Below, piece by piece: positions 4,339-5,749 of a stretch of DNA of 5,749 bases (position 1 is the first letter of the stretch; every line of letters begins with the position of its first letter). Where the stretch lies: NCBI GenBank assembly GCA_035541995.1, contig DATKMG010000618.1, positions 1 through 5,749 on the forward strand, read 5' to 3'. Under the pieces are notes generated by a model that ran no database searches, was not told the DNA's origin, and saw only the letters and a program-made list of their open reading frames with translations. This DNA is from DATKMG01 sp035541995. GTDB taxonomy: Bacteria; Acidobacteriota; Terriglobia; Versatilivoradales; Versatilivoraceae. The translations under genes were made by a program, and so were the position numbers.

Positions 4339-5749
4339 TCAATGGAAATTCTCCACCAGCATCAGATTGCTGCGTCGTGGATCGCAAAGAGTAAGTAAGA
4401 TCCAACCCTCGTCGGCTGATACTGTGAATCCCCACGCAATCTCACCTTGGATTGGGGCGAGGAGTCTTGTTTTCCTGCTGGCCAGGTCGTAATAGAGGAA
4501 TCTTGCCTTGGTCATTGTCCCTGAAGTGTAGTAGATGCCGTGCTCCTTCACATCGAAATTTGTGTACAGAACGTCGTCCAGGACCTTTATCTCCTCACCC
4601 CCTCCCACGGCAACCATCCAAAGTGAACTGAGCACATCATTGCCCCTCAAGTAGAACAAGATCCTGCCATCCATCGATTCCAAGGGCTGGAAGCCACCCT
4701 TGCTGGTCACCTGCACCGGCTCTCCCCCTTCCACCGGCATCTTCCAAATCTGGGCATCGCCACCGCGGTTCCAGCTAAAGTAAACCCATTTCCCGTCCCG
4801 CGAATAGCTTGGTGTTCTCTTATTGAATGGAGTGTTGGTCAGTTGCTTCGTTTGTCCACCTTGAGCAGGAATTGAGAAGATTTGAGTCATATCCCGTGAC
4901 GCCATGGAGAAGACAATCTGTTTCCCGTCCCGAGACCAGCGAGGACAATCCGGCGTGGGGCCGCCAAAATGGGTTAACTGCAGAGGATTTGACCCATCAC
5001 TACTCGAAATCCAGATTTCGCCGCTACCTGATGCGTACGAAACATAGACTACCTCCTGGCTGTCAGGAGAATACTGGGGTATTTCTTGCGTTTGAGACGA
5101 GGGGATGAATCTTGATGGCGGTGCTGGTTTCTCTTTGCTCCCAGGAGTCTGGTAACGCCAGATATTGATATCCCAAGACATGACATTGTAGAGGAGACGG
5201 TGGTTTTCGAGGGAGACAGAAGGATTGAAAGCCGCGCCGCCCTCGCCAGAGAAGGGCAGCGGTCTCGGCTTATCCGAACCGAAGACCGACAACCTCCAGA
5301 GTCCACAGCGGAGGTCCTTACTGCCAAATACGAAAACGAGTTCCTTTCCATCAGGCGTCCAAGCAGGGGAAACGGCTGTTCGATCGCCAAAAGTAAGTTG
5401 TTTAGGTCCCCCTTCTGGTTCAAGCTCGCCAGAGACATGAAGCACGTAGATTTCTGACACCTCCGTCCCGGTACTCGAAAAGGACCGCGAGAAAGCCAGC
5501 CGTCGCCCGTCGGGGGAGAAAGTTGGACACCTGTCTCCGAAAATTCCTTTGGGAGGGGAAGTCAAACTTCGCGTCTCACCTGTTTCCGGGGAATGCAAGA
5601 CTACTGCAAAAGGCTCACTCGGGGAATTCTTACAGGCAACGGCCAGCCACTTCCCGCTGGGGTGCCAGCAAATCTCCGCCACACTCTGAAATTCTGCCAG
5701 CTGGCGTTCTCGCCCTCCATTGACCGGGATTAACGTTACACCCACTTTG
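4339..5749 (-). CDS. TolB-like PD40 beta-propeller protein, 5' truncated by window
   Basis: At least 468 residues are visible, open through the window edge; the GTG at 5745 is not a convincing start because the frame continues upstream. The protein is built of repeated WD40-like/PD40 blades. Counting from 5745, hallmark turns are WHPSGKWLAVA (27), FSPDGRRLAFS (76), WTPDGKELVFV (129), YSPDSQEVVYV (225), WSRDGKQIVFS (270), YSRDGKWVYFS (314) and degenerate copies near 174, 356 and 442. Each is preceded by an I/LW- or IF-type strand and a Q-L-T-like turn (PKQLTFG, PLQLTHF, TKQLTNT). The end, SNLMLVENFH, matches the C-terminal signature of large Acidobacteriota proteins in which such propellers follow a winged-helix (CadC-like) or Ser/Thr kinase domain. 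The effector domain and any membrane segment would therefore be upstream and are not visible. Propellers of this type bind proteins or ligands and are not themselves catalytic. It is the first minus-strand gene, 245 bases upstream of the MBL-fold remnant. Confidence 0.85.
   Translation of the reverse strand, partial: KVGVTLIPVNGGRERQLAEFQSVAEICWHPSGKWLAVACKNSPSEPFAVVLHSPETGETRSLTSPPKGIFGDRCPTFSPDGRRLAFSRSFSSTGTEVSEIYVLHVSGELEPEGGPKQLTFGDRTAVSPAWTPDGKELVFVFGSKDLRCGLWRLSVFGSDKPRPLPFSGEGGAAFNPSVSLENHRLLYNVMSWDINIWRYQTPGSKEKPAPPSRFIPSSQTQEIPQYSPDSQEVVYVSYASGSGEIWISSSDGSNPLQLTHFGGPTPDCPRWSRDGKQIVFSMASRDMTQIFSIPAQGGQTKQLTNTPFNKRTPSYSRDGKWVYFSWNRGGDAQIWKMPVEGGEPVQVTSKGGFQPLESMDGRILFYLRGNDVLSSLWMVAVGGGEEIKVLDDVLYTNFDVKEHGIYYTSGTMTKARFLYYDLASRKTRLLAPIQGEIAWGFTVSADEGWILLTLCDPRRSNLMLVENFH

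Overview
The window looks like an accessory stretch of a bacterial chromosome or metagenomic contig, most likely from Acidobacteriota or a relative. The best taxonomic hint is the large minus-strand gene at the right edge. It is a TolB-like (PD40) propeller with seven or more S-P-D-G-type repeats, and it ends in LMLVENFH, a tail typical of the propeller-bearing regulators and kinases abundant in Acidobacteriota. This assignment rests on family recollection, not on a search.

Layout, left to right. (1) 3-203 (+) is the C-terminal end of a REP-associated (Y1/IS200-like) transposase. It is followed in the same frame by 216-371 (+), an orphan C-terminal half of a HigA-type antitoxin, so the transposase appears to sit at the point where higA was broken. 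(2) 372-678 has no convincing gene. (3) 679-1938 (+) encodes a cytoplasmic N-acylglucosamine/cellobiose 2-epimerase-family protein, followed after 73 bases by 2012-3040 (+), a secreted TIM-barrel glycoside hydrolase-like protein with two well-placed glutamates. Each has a strong Shine-Dalgarno sequence, and together they could form a small carbohydrate-processing operon, but their base composition differs markedly. (4) 3041-3362 has no gene; a weak hairpin follows the hydrolase. (5) 3363-3905 (-) is a flavoredoxin-type flavin reductase in AT-rich DNA. Its start codon overlaps by ATGA the stop of 3902-4093 (-), the N-terminal quarter or so of a metallo-beta-lactamase-fold hydrolase cut off inside its metal-binding motif. 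(6) 4094-4338 is intergenic, with two small adjacent hairpins. (7) 4339-5749 (-) is the PD40 propeller gene, 5'-truncated by the window edge.

The overall picture is a mosaic: two gene remnants (higA and the MBL-fold gene), one mobile-element end and abrupt composition changes. The most interesting points are the 2-epimerase homologue lacking residues normally needed for catalysis, and the truncated MBL-fold/flavoredoxin junction. I see no clear evidence of a wholly new multi-gene system.
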